Shown: piece after piece, positions 1 through 7,871 of the stretch
How the letters are laid out: each line of letters starts with the position of its first letter
Numbering within the stretch: position 1 is the first letter of the stretch
NCBI RefSeq assembly: GCF_011297335.1
Contig: NZ_JAAOTJ010000019.1
Location: 62,001-126,000 of the forward strand
DNA: 64,000 bases
Direction of reading: 5' to 3'
From: Catellatospora methionotrophica
GTDB taxonomy: Bacteria > Actinomycetota > Actinomycetes > Mycobacteriales > Micromonosporaceae
Notes under the pieces: model-generated
What the model was told of the DNA's origin: nothing
What the model saw: only the letters and a program-made list of their open reading frames with translations
The model's database searches: none
Made by a program: the position numbers and the translations under genes

Positions 1-790
1 CGATCTCCACGCCCTTGATGGCCTGGATGGACATGAGCGCGGTCGCGATGCGGGCGTCGAGCTTGCGGTCCCACTGGGTGTGCGTGCCCAGGCCCGGCGG
101 CACGCCGTAGACCAGCACCTCGACGATGCCGCCGAGGGTGTCGGCGTCGCGTTTGGCCGCGTCGACCTCGGCGACCATGCGCTCGCTGGCCTGCGGGTCC
201 AGGCAGCGCAGCGGGTCGGCGTCGATGCGCTCGGTGTCGCCGGGCACCGGCACCAGGCCGGACTTGGCGACCACGGAGCCGAGTTCCACCACGTGGGACA
301 ACACGTCCATGCCGAGCGCCTGCTTGATCAGGGCCTTGGCGACGGTGCCGACGGCGACGCGGGCCGCGGTCTCGCGGGCGCTGGCGCGCTCCAGGATCGG
401 GCGGGCGTCGTCGTGGCCGTACTTCTGCATGCCTGCCAGGTCGGCGTGGCCGGGGCGGGGGCGGGTCAGCGGGGCGTTGCGGGCCTGGGCGGCCAGCAGG
501 TCGGGGTCGACCGGGTCGGCCGACATCACGGTCTGCCACTTGGGCCACTCGGAGTTGCCGACCTGGATCGCGACCGGGCTGCCCAGGGTGCGCCCGTGGC
601 GTACGCCGCCGAGGATCGTCACCACGTCGCGCTCGAAGGCCATCCGCGCGCCGCGGCCGTAGCCGAGCCGACGCCGGGCCAGCTCGTGGCCGATCTCGTC
701 ACTGGTGATCTCGATACCGGCGGGCACGCCGTCGAGCACGGCGACCAGCGCCTGCCCGTGCGACTCCCCTGCGGTCAGCCAACGCAACAC
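1..790 (-). CDS. aroC: Chorismate synthase, N-terminal 263 codons (3' end outside window)
   Basis: Chorismate synthase converts 5-enolpyruvylshikimate-3-phosphate to chorismate, the last common step of aromatic synthesis, using reduced FMN. The N-terminus reads [12 protein letters not shown], the family's first signature with the conserved His at residue 11. It is followed by [16 protein letters not shown] and, further on, [14 protein letters not shown], the other two family signatures. I start at GTG 790 because the family begins with [11 protein letters not shown]; an in-frame GTG two codons upstream (796) is possible, and no strong ribosome site separates them. The frame is open to base 1, so the stop lies outside the window. 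A perfect 30-base palindrome (853-882) separates it from the upstream minus-strand gene, so aroC probably has its own promoter. Confidence 0.96.
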   Translation of the reverse strand, partial: MLRWLTAGESHGQALVAVLDGVPAGIEITSDEIGHELARRRLGYGRGARMAFERDVVTILGGVRHGRTLGSPVAIQVGNSEWPKWQTVMSADPVDPDLLAAQARNAPLTRPRPGHADLAGMQKYGHDDARPILERASARETAARVAVGTVAKALIKQALGMDVLSHVVELGSVVAKSGLVPVPGDTERIDADPLRCLDPQASERMVAEVDAAKRDADTLGGIVEVLVYGVPPGLGTHTQWDRKLDARIATALMSIQAIKGVEI

Positions 791-852
791 GATCACCAGT
801 CTGTCACGGCGCACCGGGCGGACGCCCGGCACGCCCCGCCGGTGTCACCAGA

Positions 853-882
853 CGGGACGCAGCTCACGTGAGCTGCGTCCCG
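853..882 (-). terminator. Perfect 30-nt palindrome after the sugar dehydrogenase gene
   Basis: A 15+15 base perfect inverted repeat with no loop bases (arm CGGGACGCAGCTCAC) starts 18 bases past the stop of the minus-strand gene ending at 900. It lacks a long T tract, as is usual for GC-rich actinobacterial terminators. Termination is inferred from structure and position. Confidence 0.7.
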
Positions 883-899
883 GCCGTCCCACGCTCCGG

Positions 900-2981
900 T
901 CACTTGAGTTTGATCGTGACCGGTTCGCTGCGGTCGCTGCCGACGCGGGCCACGATCTCGTACGGCCCGACCGCGGGCGAGGGCCCGGCGGGCACCCGGC
1001 GGCCCTTTTTCACACACGTGTTGCTGGTCTTGCCGTTCCAGGTCACCTGGTACGTGCGCGACTGCCCCGGCCCGAACTTGACCACCTGGTTGCCGTGCAG
1101 CGGGCCGCAGTCGTCCGACGACCACACCTTCTCGCCGTCGCGCAGCAGCTGAAGTTCCTGCAGGTCGGCCCCGACGTCACGGGTACACGAGCGCTTGGAG
1201 GTGTTCTGCACCTTCAGCGTGATGGTCAGCGGGCTCTTGCGGGCCACGGTCGTCTTGGCGGGCGCGGCGGTGACCTTCAGCTCGCCGTCGGTGCACAGCT
1301 TCTTGTCCACGCCGCTGGTCTTGGGCGCGGCCCCGGCCTGCTCGGCGTAGCGCACCCGGTAGATCTTCGACTTGGCCGCGTACGGGCCGTCCTTGACGTC
1401 GTCGGGGTACAGCGCGCTGAAGTAGAGCCCGTCCGCGCCCGCGGCCAGCCCGGCGACCGTGGACTTGCCGTTGCCGTTGTACTCGATCAGCGTCTTGGGC
1501 CCGGTGGCCTTGCCCTTGTCGTCGAAGGCGAACATGACGATGCGCTTGCCGCGCACCTGCGGGCCGGAGGCGTAGGTGGGGCCGCTCTCGGAGATGTAGG
1601 CGTTGCCGTACACCTCCTTCGGGAAGCCCGCGCCCTGCCCGCCCTCCTCCTGCACGAAGGTGATGCCGACCGGGGCGTGCGCGACGGTCCAGTTGTAGAG
1701 CGCCTTGTTCTTCATCGCGCTGTCGCCGACGTACCAGCCGAAGTCGGTGCCCCGGGTGACGCGGGCGAACCGGTCCATCGACGGGCCGTTCTCCACCGAG
1801 TAGTGCTGCCCGTCGGCGGCCCGCCACGCGCCGCCGAACGGGTTGCGGAAGCCCAGGGCGTAGATGTAGTCCTTGGCCTTGATCCCGTCCTTGGCGTCGT
1901 AGAACGGGTTGTCCTCCGGCGCGCTGCCGTCCAGGTTGACCCGCAGCACCTTGCCCCGGAAGGAGTTCTTGTCCTTGGCCGTCTTCGGCTCGAACGCGTC
2001 GGCGACGTGCACGTACAGCTTGCCGTCCGGGCCGATGGTGAGGTTGGAGATCTGGTGCGAGGCGACCATGTCCTCGCCCTTCATGTCCAGGACGGTCTTG
2101 ACCCCGGTGGCGGTCATGCCGTCGTCCGAGCTGGTCAGCCGGACCACCTTCGGGTAGAGCTTGCTGCCCGCCTTGTAGACCATCGAGGCGAACAGGTCGC
2201 CGGAGGACGGTTCCACCACGATGCCGCCCAGCCCCAGCTCCCCGTCGCCGGGGAACTTGTCGGTCGGGTCGAAGTTCAGTAGATCCTTGGCGTACGTCGC
2301 GACGCTGAAGTCACCGCGGACCACCTTGATCTGACCGTAGAGCTCGTTGACGTAGAAGCGCGGCGCGTCCGGGGCATTGGGGTGCGCGGCCGCCATCGCG
2401 ATGCCTACGGGCAGCGCGAACCCGGACGCGACCTCCTCCACCACGTACCCGTTCTGCAGGGCGCGCCACTGCGGCGCACCGGGCAGCGGCTCTAACTGCA
2501 CGTCGGTCTGGAAGGTACGCACGGAGTACGGACTCCACTGGGTGTCCGGGTCCGCCGACGACGAGCGGAAGCGGGACCGCACCTCGAAGGTGCGCCCGGG
2601 CGGCAGCTCCGCCTTGCCGTCCAGCGCGCCGGTGAACTTGCCGTTGCCGAGGTGGGTGTGCAGGCGGGCGGCCCCGTGTACGCACGGCGCGGTCCACACC
2701 CGCTCGACGGGCTCCGGGGCGGTCGACCAGATCTCCCAGTCGCTGCAGAAGTGCTCGTCGCGTACGTCCGGGTCGGCGAACGGCTGCGCCTCCATGTGCA
2801 CGTCGGCCCCGTTGAGCAGCTGTCCGTCGACCGAGGGCTCGCTGATCTGCGGGGGCAGCGGCGGGATCGACGCCATCGCGGCCGGACTGGCCGGGCTCAC
2901 GAACGACACCAGTCCCGCGACCACGGTCACCACGATGGCGAGCGCCACCTCGCCGACCATGGCGACCCTGCGCGCGCTCAT
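900..2981 (-). CDS. Secreted glucose/sorbosone-dehydrogenase-like beta-propeller protein
   Basis: 693 aa. Residues about 10-33 form a hydrophobic signal or anchor segment. Residues about 38-165 look like a fibronectin-III-type beta domain (YSVRTFQTD). Residues about 175-520 match the PQQ-dependent glucose/sorbosone dehydrogenase family: the segments IGPDGKLYVHVADAFEP, RGKVLRVNLDGSAPEDNP, YALGFRNPFGG, ENGP and TDFGWYVGD lie in the family order. A C-terminal region of about 130 aa with paired cysteines looks like an extra beta domain. It probably oxidises a sugar or polyol outside the membrane; the substrate and even PQQ use are unproven. ATG 2981 is taken as start because it immediately precedes the signal segment. 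It is the last gene before aroC and lies downstream of repeat A1. Confidence 0.82.
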   Translation of the reverse strand: MSARRVAMVGEVALAIVVTVVAGLVSFVSPASPAAMASIPPLPPQISEPSVDGQLLNGADVHMEAQPFADPDVRDEHFCSDWEIWSTAPEPVERVWTAPCVHGAARLHTHLGNGKFTGALDGKAELPPGRTFEVRSRFRSSSADPDTQWSPYSVRTFQTDVQLEPLPGAPQWRALQNGYVVEEVASGFALPVGIAMAAAHPNAPDAPRFYVNELYGQIKVVRGDFSVATYAKDLLNFDPTDKFPGDGELGLGGIVVEPSSGDLFASMVYKAGSKLYPKVVRLTSSDDGMTATGVKTVLDMKGEDMVASHQISNLTIGPDGKLYVHVADAFEPKTAKDKNSFRGKVLRVNLDGSAPEDNPFYDAKDGIKAKDYIYALGFRNPFGGAWRAADGQHYSVENGPSMDRFARVTRGTDFGWYVGDSAMKNKALYNWTVAHAPVGITFVQEEGGQGAGFPKEVYGNAYISESGPTYASGPQVRGKRIVMFAFDDKGKATGPKTLIEYNGNGKSTVAGLAAGADGLYFSALYPDDVKDGPYAAKSKIYRVRYAEQAGAAPKTSGVDKKLCTDGELKVTAAPAKTTVARKSPLTITLKVQNTSKRSCTRDVGADLQELQLLRDGEKVWSSDDCGPLHGNQVVKFGPGQSRTYQVTWNGKTSNTCVKKGRRVPAGPSPAVGPYEIVARVGSDRSEPVTIKLK

Positions 2982-3112
2982 CTCGTACTCCCGGCTGCTC
3001 GACTACGGAACCGCGCCAGAGTACCGAGCAGATTCGGATATTACGGACGAAACACGCTGATATCGCTAGAATGCGCACGGCGGTGGGGACGGTCTGTGGT
3101 CCGGTCGCGGCG

Positions 3113-3179
3113 GAAGATCGCCGTTTCGGGTCAGAACCTCGGGTGGGAGCCCCGTTCTTGACACGAAACGGCGATCTTC
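3113..3179. repeat. Interspersed inverted repeat family A, copy 1
   Basis: Left arm GAAGATCGCCGTTTCGGGTC and right arm GACACGAAACGGCGATCTTC form an almost perfect inverted repeat around a 27-base centre. The same core (GATCGCCGTTTCG) recurs at 24020-24088 and 51901-51961. It lies just past the stop of the glycerophosphodiesterase gene and could terminate it. Confidence 0.8.
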
Positions 3180-3194
3180 GCAGAGCCGCGCCGC

Positions 3195-4313
3195 TCAGGA
3201 CCGGTGCAGCGCGCGGGCGAGCACGCCCAGGTCGGGGTTGTCGGTGAAGAAGCCGTCGACGCCCGCGGACAGGTAGGCGGCGAGCTCGTCGAGGATGCGG
3301 CCGTACTCGGTGGGCACCGTGCCGTTGCGCAGGTCGGCGGGCAGGAACTGGTTCTCGGCGCGGAACGTGTACGGGTGCACCTTCAGGCCCTCGCGGTGCG
3401 CGTCGGCGATCAATGGCGTCGGCGAGCCCAGCGCGCCCTCGGCCGTACGCGCGATGACCAGGGTCTTCTCCGGACCGATGCCGTTGACCACGTCGGCCAG
3501 GCCGGACAGGCCCGCCGGGCTGAGGTAGTCGGCGTAGGAGCGCGGGTCACCGAACGGGTTGCCCGCCCCGGCCAGGAACACCAGCGGAGCCTTGACCCGG
3601 TGCGCCGTACGCAGCTCGCGCAGATTGGCCGCCTCGAAGGACTGCACGAACACCGGGGCGTCCCGGCGGTCCAGGCCGAACCGGCGCAGCGCCGCCACCA
3701 GCGGGCGCTCCAGCGGCAGGCCCGCGTTCTGGAAGTACGTCGGGTGCTTGGTCTCCGGGTAGACGCCGATCTCGCGGCGCAACTCCTTCGACAGCCGCTC
3801 GCGCAGTCGCAGCACCTCGGTGAAGGTCGGCACCTCGAACAGGCCGTTGTAGATCGTGCTGCGCTGGCGGACGGCGGGCAGCCGCTCCACCGCGCGCAGG
3901 GTCTTCAGCTCGGCCAGGGTGAAGTCCTCGGTGAACCAGCCGGTGACCGATACGCCGTCGATGGTCTTGGCGACCCGGCGGTCCGCGAACTCGGGCCGCA
4001 TCGCGACGTCGGTGGTGCCCGAGATCTCGTTCTCGTGCCGGGCCACCAGCACCCCGTCGCGGGTGCTCACCAGGTCGGGCTCGATGAAGTCGGCGCCCAT
4101 CCGGGCGGCCAGCTCGTACGACGCCAGGGTGTGCTCGGGCCGGTAGCCGCTGGCGCCCCGGTGCCCGACCACCAGCGGCCGGCCACGGTCATGATCACGC
4201 ACCGGTCCATTGTCACGGTCGTCACCGGACGCCCAGGCAGGCACGCCGATGAGGGCGGGCGTCGCCACGGCGGCGCTCAGCGCCCCCGCGATGAAAAGGT
4301 CACGTCGGTCCAT
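3195..4313 (-). CDS. Tat-exported glycerophosphodiester phosphodiesterase
   Basis: 372 aa. It hydrolyses glycerophosphodiesters to glycerol-3-phosphate and an alcohol, probably outside the membrane for phosphate or glycerol scavenging. The N-terminus MDRRDLFIAGALSAAVATPA is a twin-arginine-like signal with an Ala-rich core. The catalytic signature is complete: HRGASG at 51-56, the PEHT Glu at 60, EPDL at 78-81 and a second His at 93 (ARHENEISGTTDV). This is the GlpQ-type metal and phosphodiester centre. The C-terminus retains the TDNPDLG motif. GGAGGAGCA lies 5-13 bases before ATG 4313. It is followed on the same strand by the sugar dehydrogenase, with repeat A1 between them. Confidence 0.93.
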   Translation of the reverse strand: MDRRDLFIAGALSAAVATPALIGVPAWASGDDRDNGPVRDHDRGRPLVVGHRGASGYRPEHTLASYELAARMGADFIEPDLVSTRDGVLVARHENEISGTTDVAMRPEFADRRVAKTIDGVSVTGWFTEDFTLAELKTLRAVERLPAVRQRSTIYNGLFEVPTFTEVLRLRERLSKELRREIGVYPETKHPTYFQNAGLPLERPLVAALRRFGLDRRDAPVFVQSFEAANLRELRTAHRVKAPLVFLAGAGNPFGDPRSYADYLSPAGLSGLADVVNGIGPEKTLVIARTAEGALGSPTPLIADAHREGLKVHPYTFRAENQFLPADLRNGTVPTEYGRILDELAAYLSAGVDGFFTDNPDLGVLARALHRS

Positions 4314-4428
4314 CGTCTGCTCCTCCAGGCACGGATGCTTGCCCGAGGAGTCCAGCCGCCGCGAGCGGCCGGTGACCGACGCCGGGGTGGCCTGGCGATG
4401 AATTCACCGCGAGGCCACCGCGACGCGC

Positions 4429-5643
4429 CTAGCGGCAGGAGTTGACCGCCAGCATCTTGTTGCGCACGGCGATGTCGTTGTCCCTGCAGAACTGCGCGTA
4501 CGTCGCCGAGAAGGCCGAGTTGCCCGCCTTGTCGACCGCGACGAAGAAGTACCAGTTGCCCGCCGCGGGCTTGGCCGCACCCGCCAGCGCCGCGCGCCCC
4601 GGATTATTGATCGGCGTGGGCAGGAACAGCACGTTGTGGTTGTACGGATTGGTCTTGTCGTTCTGCTCGGCGCTGGTCATGTCCGGCGACGGTTTGCGAG
4701 GCAGCCCCTTGGACAGCCGCCAGTAGTTGATCGTCACGTCGAACTCCAGGCACGTGCAGACGCCCGCCTTCTGCTTGAAGATGCGGTTGTACGCGACCCG
4801 GGCCACCTTCGGCAGGTCGGCCGCGGTGCCCGACTCCGACTGCGCGAGCGACGCGATGACCAGCATCTCGTACGGCGCGACCTTCAACCCGCTGCGCACC
4901 GTCTGCTCGAACTTCAGCTCGGCGGCCACGGCCAGGAACCGCTTCACCATGACTTCCAGCGCGCCCTGCGCGGTGACGTCCGGCGCGAACTCGTAGGTGT
5001 CCGGGAACAGGAACCCCTCGATCGACTTCGTGACCTTCCGGCCGCCCCGGTCGAACCAGGACTCCGGCACGCCCAGCTTGACCGGGTCCTTGGCCGCGGC
5101 CTTGAAGTCGGCCTCCGGCAGGCCCAGCTTCCCGGACAGCAGCTTGTAGATCTCGAACGAGGTCAGACGCTCGGCGACGGTGACGCCCTTGACGACGCGC
5201 CGGGCCGGGTCGAGCAGCATCGTGATCGCGTCGGCGGCGCTGAGCCGCACCCGCAGCCGGTAGTGGCCCGGCTGGATCTTCGCGGCGTCCGGGTTCGCGC
5301 CCCAGGCGTCCAGGAACGCCTGCTCGCTGGCGATCACGTCCTTGGCCTTGAGCACCTTGGCCATCTGCACGCCGGTCGCCCCCACCGGGATCTCCAGCGT
5401 GATCTCGGCCGTGCCCGTCGCGGTGGTGTAGTCCGGCGTGGAGAAGAAGCCCTTGACCTTGTCGTAGCCCAGATACAGCCCGGCTCCCACCCCGACGAGC
5501 AGGAAGAGGGTCAGCATCACCGCCAGCACGGTCCGGTTGCGGCGGCGCCGGTGGCGCTGGCGCGGTCCGCGCCCCTGGGCCGGGCGGCCCGGCCTGCGCG
5601 GTTCGGGCTCGTCACCGAACGCGATGAAGAACTCTTCCGTCAC
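4429..5643 (-). CDS. mltG: Endolytic murein transglycosylase MltG, paralogue 1
   Basis: 404 aa from GTG 5643, chosen because GGGGAGG sits about 8 bases upstream; longer upstream reading is out of family. MltG cuts nascent glycan strands beside the elongation machinery. The layout is a basic cytoplasmic N-terminus, one membrane segment (about 38-60), a LysM-like region, then the YceG catalytic domain. IASLAQSESG near residue 265 holds the expected active-site Glu, and VARVAYNRI follows. A TCTCLEFDVTINY strand replaces the usual LQTDPTV strand. Two more cysteines lie in the C-terminal region (QFCRDN and the final NSCR). It is the most divergent of the three local copies and follows aroE by 37 bases. 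Confidence 0.93.
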   Translation of the reverse strand: MTEEFFIAFGDEPEPRRPGRPAQGRGPRQRHRRRRNRTVLAVMLTLFLLVGVGAGLYLGYDKVKGFFSTPDYTTATGTAEITLEIPVGATGVQMAKVLKAKDVIASEQAFLDAWGANPDAAKIQPGHYRLRVRLSAADAITMLLDPARRVVKGVTVAERLTSFEIYKLLSGKLGLPEADFKAAAKDPVKLGVPESWFDRGGRKVTKSIEGFLFPDTYEFAPDVTAQGALEVMVKRFLAVAAELKFEQTVRSGLKVAPYEMLVIASLAQSESGTAADLPKVARVAYNRIFKQKAGVCTCLEFDVTINYWRLSKGLPRKPSPDMTSAEQNDKTNPYNHNVLFLPTPINNPGRAALAGAAKPAAGNWYFFVAVDKAGNSAFSATYAQFCRDNDIAVRNKMLAVNSCR

Positions 5644-5680
5644 CGGTATGCCTCCCCAGGGTCGCACCGACCCGGACAGG

Positions 5681-6487
5681 CTAGCCGCGACGGGCGTCCC
5701 GTAGTGCCCCGCGCATCGCCACGACGGGCGCACCAACTCCTGTGAACTGCTCAAACTGACCGAGAGCCTGATGGAGCAGCAGGTCCAAACCGGACACGAT
5801 CGCGCAGCCCGCGCGCTGTGCCGACTCGGCCAGCGGCGTGGGCCACGGGTCGTAGAGGGCGTCGAACAGCACCGTCTTGGCCCGCCACGGCACCTGCAGG
5901 TGGTCGGCGACACCCTTGGGCACGGTCGAGATCACCACGTCGGCGTCAGCACACTGCTCCGCCTGTGACCAGCCCGCGCCGGTCAGCGGCACACCGAGCG
6001 CCGCGGCCACCGGCCGCAGTTCGTCGATCGCCTCGGCCCGGCGGGCGTACACGATGACCGACTCCGCCCCGAGCTGCGCGGCGGCCGCCACGGCGGCCCG
6101 TGCGGTGCCGCCCGCGCCGAGCACGGCGACCCCTGACGCCCCGGTGATGCCCGCCTCGCGCAGCGCGGCGACCATGCCCGGCACGTCGGTGTTGTCCGCC
6201 CGCCAGCTGCCGTCGCCCTGGTGGACGAGGGTGTTGGCGGCCCCGACGGCGGCGGCGACCGGGCTGACCGCCGTCGCGACGGTCAGCCCGACCTCCTTGA
6301 GCGGCATGGTCAGCGACAACCCCGCCCACTCGGGACCCAGGCCCGCCACGAAGGCGGGCAGGTCGGCCTCGGCGCACTCGATCGCGCTGTACGACCAGCC
6401 GGTCAGTCCCGCCGCCGCGTAGCCCGCGTTGTGCAGGACGGGCGACAGCGAGTGGCTGACCGGCTTGCCGAGGACCGCCGCGAGCAT
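5681..6487 (-). CDS. aroE: Shikimate 5-dehydrogenase
   Basis: 268 aa. It reduces 3-dehydroshikimate to shikimate with NADPH. The substrate site reads GKPVSHSLSPVLHN (residues about 8-21), followed by LSLTMPLKE with the catalytic Lys, ANTL, and DNTDVPG. The nucleotide-binding loop is VLGAGGTARAA. The ATG at 6487 shares one base with the TGA of mltG2 (TGATG), which fixes the start and suggests translational coupling. aroE is trapped between two mltG paralogues; in related genomes one mltG simply precedes aroE. mltG1 follows. Confidence 0.96.
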   Translation of the reverse strand: MLAAVLGKPVSHSLSPVLHNAGYAAAGLTGWSYSAIECAEADLPAFVAGLGPEWAGLSLTMPLKEVGLTVATAVSPVAAAVGAANTLVHQGDGSWRADNTDVPGMVAALREAGITGASGVAVLGAGGTARAAVAAAAQLGAESVIVYARRAEAIDELRPVAAALGVPLTGAGWSQAEQCADADVVISTVPKGVADHLQVPWRAKTVLFDALYDPWPTPLAESAQRAGCAIVSGLDLLLHQALGQFEQFTGVGAPVVAMRGALRDARRG

Positions 6488-7734
6488 CAGCAGGAGCTCC
6501 GCTCCAGTGCGCCGTTCTTCACGGCGGTCTGGTTGTCCTTGCAGAACTGGGTGTGGGTCGCCGAGAAGGCCGAGTGGCCCTCCTTGTCGATGGCCACGAA
6601 GTAGATCCAGTCCCCCTTCGGCGGGTTCGCCGCCCCCTCCAGGGCCTTCTTGCCCGGATTGTTGATCGGGGTGGGCGGCAGGCCCTTGGCGTTGCGGTTG
6701 TACGGGTTCTTGGAGTCGGTCAGCTCCGCCTGCGTCAGGTCGCTGGAGTGCACGGGCGGCTTGCCCGCCATCTCCCGGGAGTAGTTGACGGTCACGTCGA
6801 ACTGCAGGCAGTGGCAGGTGCCGATCTCGGCCACGGCCTTCTCGCTGAAGACGCGGTTGTAGGACACCCGGGCCACCTTGCCGAGGTCGTCGGCGTTGCC
6901 CGCCTCGGCCTGGGCCAGCGAGGCCACGATCAGCGCCTGGTAGGGCGAGATGTTCAGCGCGGCGGCCTTGTCGGCGTAGCCCATGTCCCCGGTGAGCTTC
7001 AGGAAACGCTCGACCATCATCGACAGCGCTTCCTTGGCCGTCACGTTCTTCGGGAACTCGTAGGTGTCCGGGAACAGGAAGCCCTCGATCGAGCGACTCT
7101 CCTTCTTGCCGTCCTCGCGCTTGAACCACCACGCGGGCACGCCCAGCGCGATCGGGTCCCTGGCGGCGGTCTTGAAGTCGGCCACGGAGATCCCGAGCTT
7201 CTCCGACAGCAGCTTGTAGATCTTGAAGGTGCTCAGGCCTTCGGCGATGAGGATGCCGTTGACCAGGCGATTCTTCGTGTCCAGCAGCATCGTGATCGCG
7301 TCGGCGGCGCTGATCTGCACGCGCAGCTTGTACAGGCCGGGCTGGATCTTCCTGGCGTCGGCGTTCTTCTCCGACGCCTCGATGAACGCCTGCTCACTCT
7401 TGATCACGTCGGCGGCCTTGAGCGCCTTGGCGATGTCCAGGCCCAGCGAGCCCTCCTTGATGGTCACCTCGACCTCGGCGGACTCGGCCGCGCTGGTGTA
7501 GTCGGGGGTCACCAGGAAACTCTTGATCTTGTCGTAGCCCAGGTAGGCGCCGCCGGCCAGACCACCCAGCAAGAACAGGGTGAGGAAGAGCGCGAGGAAG
7601 GAGCGGCCACGGCCGCGCTTCTTCTTTTTCTTCTTCTTGTTGTTCCGGCCACGGTTGTTGTCCACCCCGTGCCGACGCCGCTGTTGGCCGCGTTCGGGGT
7701 GCTCCTCGAACGACAGGAAAAGCTCGTCAGTCAT
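6487..7734 (-). CDS. mltG: Endolytic murein transglycosylase MltG, paralogue 2
   Basis: 415 aa from ATG 7734, with GAGAGGG just upstream. The cytoplasmic tail is strikingly basic: a run of seven lysines followed by RGRGR before the membrane segment (about residues 45-67). The catalytic region has VASLAQAEAGNADD (about 276), keeping the conserved Glu, then VARVSYNRV. GTCHCLQFDVTVNY is the variant strand with a CxC pair. NPYNRNAKGLPPTPINNPG matches the family's substrate-loop segment. The C-terminus has QFCKDN and ends RSSC. It is closest to paralogue 3, so the two look like a recent tandem duplication. Confidence 0.94.
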   Translation of the reverse strand: MTDELFLSFEEHPERGQQRRRHGVDNNRGRNNKKKKKKKRGRGRSFLALFLTLFLLGGLAGGAYLGYDKIKSFLVTPDYTSAAESAEVEVTIKEGSLGLDIAKALKAADVIKSEQAFIEASEKNADARKIQPGLYKLRVQISAADAITMLLDTKNRLVNGILIAEGLSTFKIYKLLSEKLGISVADFKTAARDPIALGVPAWWFKREDGKKESRSIEGFLFPDTYEFPKNVTAKEALSMMVERFLKLTGDMGYADKAAALNISPYQALIVASLAQAEAGNADDLGKVARVSYNRVFSEKAVAEIGTCHCLQFDVTVNYSREMAGKPPVHSSDLTQAELTDSKNPYNRNAKGLPPTPINNPGKKALEGAANPPKGDWIYFVAIDKEGHSAFSATHTQFCKDNQTAVKNGALERSSC

Positions 7735-7842
7735 CGGTGCCCTCTCGCGTACGGGTCGCCATCGGCGGCTACGTTACACGTGAAGGGTTTTGCACACCCC
7801 CGCCCGGACGGCGGGTTTTCAGTCGCCACCCAGGATCTAACG

Positions 7843-7871
7843 GATGTATCCGGACAAGACCGGCGGGTCAA
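7843..7871 (-). promoter_or_regulatory. Possible internal promoter for mltG2
   Basis: Read on the minus strand, TTGACC (7871-7866) overlaps the stop of mltG3. It is followed after 17 bases by TACATC (7848-7843), about 110 bases before the mltG2 start. The -35 is good and the -10 is poor. The 133-base gap between the paralogues is much larger than the other gaps of this cluster, which is the main reason to suspect a promoter here. Confidence 0.25.
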
